DNA of 30,975 nucleotides, taken from JAJYBV01 sp021812265 (GTDB lineage: Bacteria > Chloroflexota > Ktedonobacteria > Ktedonobacterales > JACDGC01). Location: contig DAIDIC010000047.1 of the NCBI GenBank assembly GCA_027459525.1, positions 1 to 30,975 on the forward strand. Reading direction: 5' to 3'. Below the pieces are notes generated by a model. It saw only the letters and a program-made list of their open reading frames with translations, did no database searches and was not told the DNA's origin. The position numbers and the translations under genes are program-made. Below, in pieces: positions 29,348 to 30,975 of the stretch. Numbering within the stretch: the stretch's first letter is position 1; each line of letters starts with the position of its first letter.

Positions 29348-30975
29348 TGTACTGTTATCCCATTCTGCTGATGTTCTTTGCGGAAACTGATGGCGTCGCG
29401 CGGACAAATTTGCGAACACACTTCGCAGCCGGTGCACAATGTCGGATCGATAAGCGCCTTAGGCCGCTGGGTATGTTCATCCAGTTCCTCACTTTTAATA
29501 ATAGCGGGGCACCCAACCCGGAAGCACAGCGTACACCCGTTGCAGTTTTCGGCGTTTATATACAGCGGTTCCCAGCGCTTGCGGCTGTTGGGCAGCAGCG
29601 CGCACGGCTCAAGTGTAATCAACACCGAAGGTTCATCCAGTTTTAAATAATCCTTTATAGTCGTTTCAATTTTTTTTACTTCAAACGACGGCAAAGTGGT
29701 AACATGCCGCACACCAAGCGCGCGCACCAACGCTTCAATATCAATAGCAGGCGCTGTTTTCCCCTGAAGAGTTTTACCGGTGCCCAAATTATCTTGGTGT
29801 CCGGTCATACCGGTTATTCGGTTATCCATAATAATGGTAACAAACGGCGTTTGGTTATATACCGCATTGGCCAGCGCCGGAATTCCGCTGTGGAAAAAAG
29901 TGGAATCTCCGATAACCGCAACATATTTTTCCTTAGACCCCGATTTTACCGCGCCTTGCGAAACCGCAATACCATCGCCCATGCTGCCCAGCGTATGTAT
30001 GGCGCTCAGCGGCTCGATAACGCCCAAGCTATAGCAGCCGATATCTCCGGTTACCGGAACTTTCATTTTATGCAGCAGATAAAATGAGCTGCGGTGCGGG
30101 CACCCTGCGCACAGCACCGGCGGGCGCGCCGGAATGGGTTCCGGATACACGGGCGGCAAGCTGATATGCGCTTCCGCCGGAAGCAGCCCTGCTTGCACGG
30201 CGCTTTCGCGGATGACGCGCGGATTATATTCGCCAATTGCCGGAAAAATTGCTTTTCCTTCCGCCCGAACACCCATTAATGTTACTGCTTCTTCAATAAA
30301 CGGATCCAGCTCCTCCAAAACTATCAGCCGCTGCACAGACTGCGCAAAACTGTGAATGATATTTTTCGGTAACGGCCATGTTATCCCTAAATGCAGAATA
30401 GATGCGTCGGGGAACACTTCCTTAGCGTATTGATATGATATGCCCGACGTAATAATACCCAGCGCAGAACTGCCTTTTTCAATATAGTTCAAGGGACTGG
30501 TTTCGGCGTATGCCGCTAATTTTTGTATGCGCTGCTCTAAAAGCGGGCGCCGCTTTACTGCGTTTCCGGGGATCATAACATATTTCGCCGGATTCCGGGG
30601 AAACGGAGACGGCGCACGTTGCGGCCGCTGTTCGTAAATAGCGTCAATATCATCGCTTAATTCTACGGCGCCGGAAGAATGACAAATGCGCGTTGTCATA
30701 CGGTATAGCACCGGGGTATCAAACTCTTCACTGATGGTAAACGCCGAGGCCATCATATCTTTTGCCTGCTGGCTGTCGTTCGGCTCCAAGCAGGGAACGC
30801 GGGCAAATTTGGCGTAGTTGCGGTTATCTTGTTCATTTTGGCTGGAATGCATGGCGGGATCATCAGCGCTGATAAACACTAAACCGGCCTCTGTTCCGGT
30901 CATAGAAACAGCCATAAAAGAATCTGAAGCCACATTCAACCCAACATGTTTCATTGTAACAAAGGCGCGTTTAGA
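29344..30975 (-). CDS. iorA: Indolepyruvate:ferredoxin oxidoreductase, alpha subunit (5' end cut by window)
   Basis: The catalytic subunit of indolepyruvate oxidoreductase. The frame stays open to base 30975; SKRAFVTMKHVGLNVASD is internal in the family, so the Met at 30954 is not the start and some tens of N-terminal residues lie outside. Seen: the pyrimidine-domain segment with HVGLN, CAGCPHRSSFY, the thiamine diphosphate motif GDSTFFHSGIPALANAVYN...MDNRITGMTG preceded by GSMGDGIAVSQG, and two C-terminal ferredoxin-type clusters, CNGCTLCFRVGCP (last spacing four residues) and CTGCEVCSQICP. It should use indole-, phenyl- and hydroxyphenylpyruvate from aromatic amino acid transamination. It is an oxygen-sensitive cytoplasmic enzyme, a sign of anaerobic metabolism. 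Confidence 0.96.
   Translation of the reverse strand, partial: SKRAFVTMKHVGLNVASDSFMAVSMTGTEAGLVFISADDPAMHSSQNEQDNRNYAKFARVPCLEPNDSQQAKDMMASAFTISEEFDTPVLYRMTTRICHSSGAVELSDDIDAIYEQRPQRAPSPFPRNPAKYVMIPGNAVKRRPLLEQRIQKLAAYAETSPLNYIEKGSSALGIITSGISYQYAKEVFPDASILHLGITWPLPKNIIHSFAQSVQRLIVLEELDPFIEEAVTLMGVRAEGKAIFPAIGEYNPRVIRESAVQAGLLPAEAHISLPPVYPEPIPARPPVLCAGCPHRSSFYLLHKMKVPVTGDIGCYSLGVIEPLSAIHTLGSMGDGIAVSQGAVKSGSKEKYVAVIGDSTFFHSGIPALANAVYNQTPFVTIIMDNRITGMTGHQDNLGTGKTLQGKTAPAIDIEALVRALGVRHVTTLPSFEVKKIETTIKDYLKLDEPSVLITLEPCALLPNSRKRWEPLYINAENCNGCTLCFRVGCPAIIKSEELDEHTQRPKALIDPTLCTGCEVCSQICPRDAISFRKEHQQNGITVQ

Noticed and set aside
29348..29437. N-terminal extension of iorB into iorA
   Set aside because: The 30 extra residues are an alternative-frame reading of the iorA ferredoxin region; the ATGA overlap start matches the family.
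1..30975. CRISPR arrays, tRNA or rRNA genes
   Set aside because: No regularly spaced repeats, cloverleaf-like sequences with a TTCGA-type arm, or rRNA core sequences were seen in reading either strand.

Overview
The window reads as an ordinary bacterial chromosome segment of roughly 45-52% GC (by eye), with tightly packed genes, ATGA stop/start overlaps and standard purine-rich ribosome binding sites. At the right edge an indolepyruvate:ferredoxin oxidoreductase lies next to an ADP-forming acyl-CoA synthetase. This points to an anaerobic or microaerophilic amino-acid fermenter. The phylum cannot be fixed from sequence alone; Bacillota-like or Chloroflexota-like lineages would both fit.

Left edge (1-4517). 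The 3' end of an IS200/IS605-type element (tnpB tail plus right-end hairpin ending in TCAA) abuts the very end of a glycerate 2-kinase gene and supplies its stop codon. Upstream of that kinase, all on the minus strand, are a small alpha/beta hydrolase, GTP cyclohydrolase I (folE), the sulfur transferase larE and a phospholipase/carboxylesterase-type hydrolase.

Middle (4773-12480, plus strand). A histidine-kinase-like protein has Glu where the phosphorylated His should be. It is followed by a small beta-carbonic-anhydrase-like protein lacking one metal-binding Cys, then a methyl-accepting chemotaxis protein closed by a clear terminator. Next comes a MarR regulator translationally coupled to two ABC exporter half-transporters, probably a heterodimeric drug exporter under MarR control. 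A palindromic operator candidate lies at the promoter, and a GC-rich terminator ends the operon.

Defence island (12736-26467, plus strand). This is a complete six-gene type 1 BREX phage-defence cassette. The order is brxA, brxB, pglX, brxC, pglZ, brxL, so pglX and brxC are swapped relative to the usual type 1 order. The genes overlap or are separated by 4-59 bases and look like one operon. It is expressed from a leader with a perfect -10 box and an 8-bp perfect inverted repeat. PglX should mark host DNA by adenine methylation; BrxA, BrxB, BrxC, PglZ and BrxL take part in marking and/or blocking unmodified phage DNA. pglX is a composition mosaic: AT-rich catalytic and target-recognition segments alternate with very GC-rich segments, which suggests recombination that changes specificity. 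BrxL keeps its AAA+ motifs but has lost the Lon Ser-Lys dyad.

Right edge (26601-30975, minus strand, convergent with BREX). iorA (cut by the window edge), iorB and an ADP-forming acyl-CoA synthetase form a translationally coupled operon. Together they would convert aryl-pyruvates to aryl-acetates with reduction of ferredoxin and formation of ATP. A terminator for this operon lies between it and brxL.
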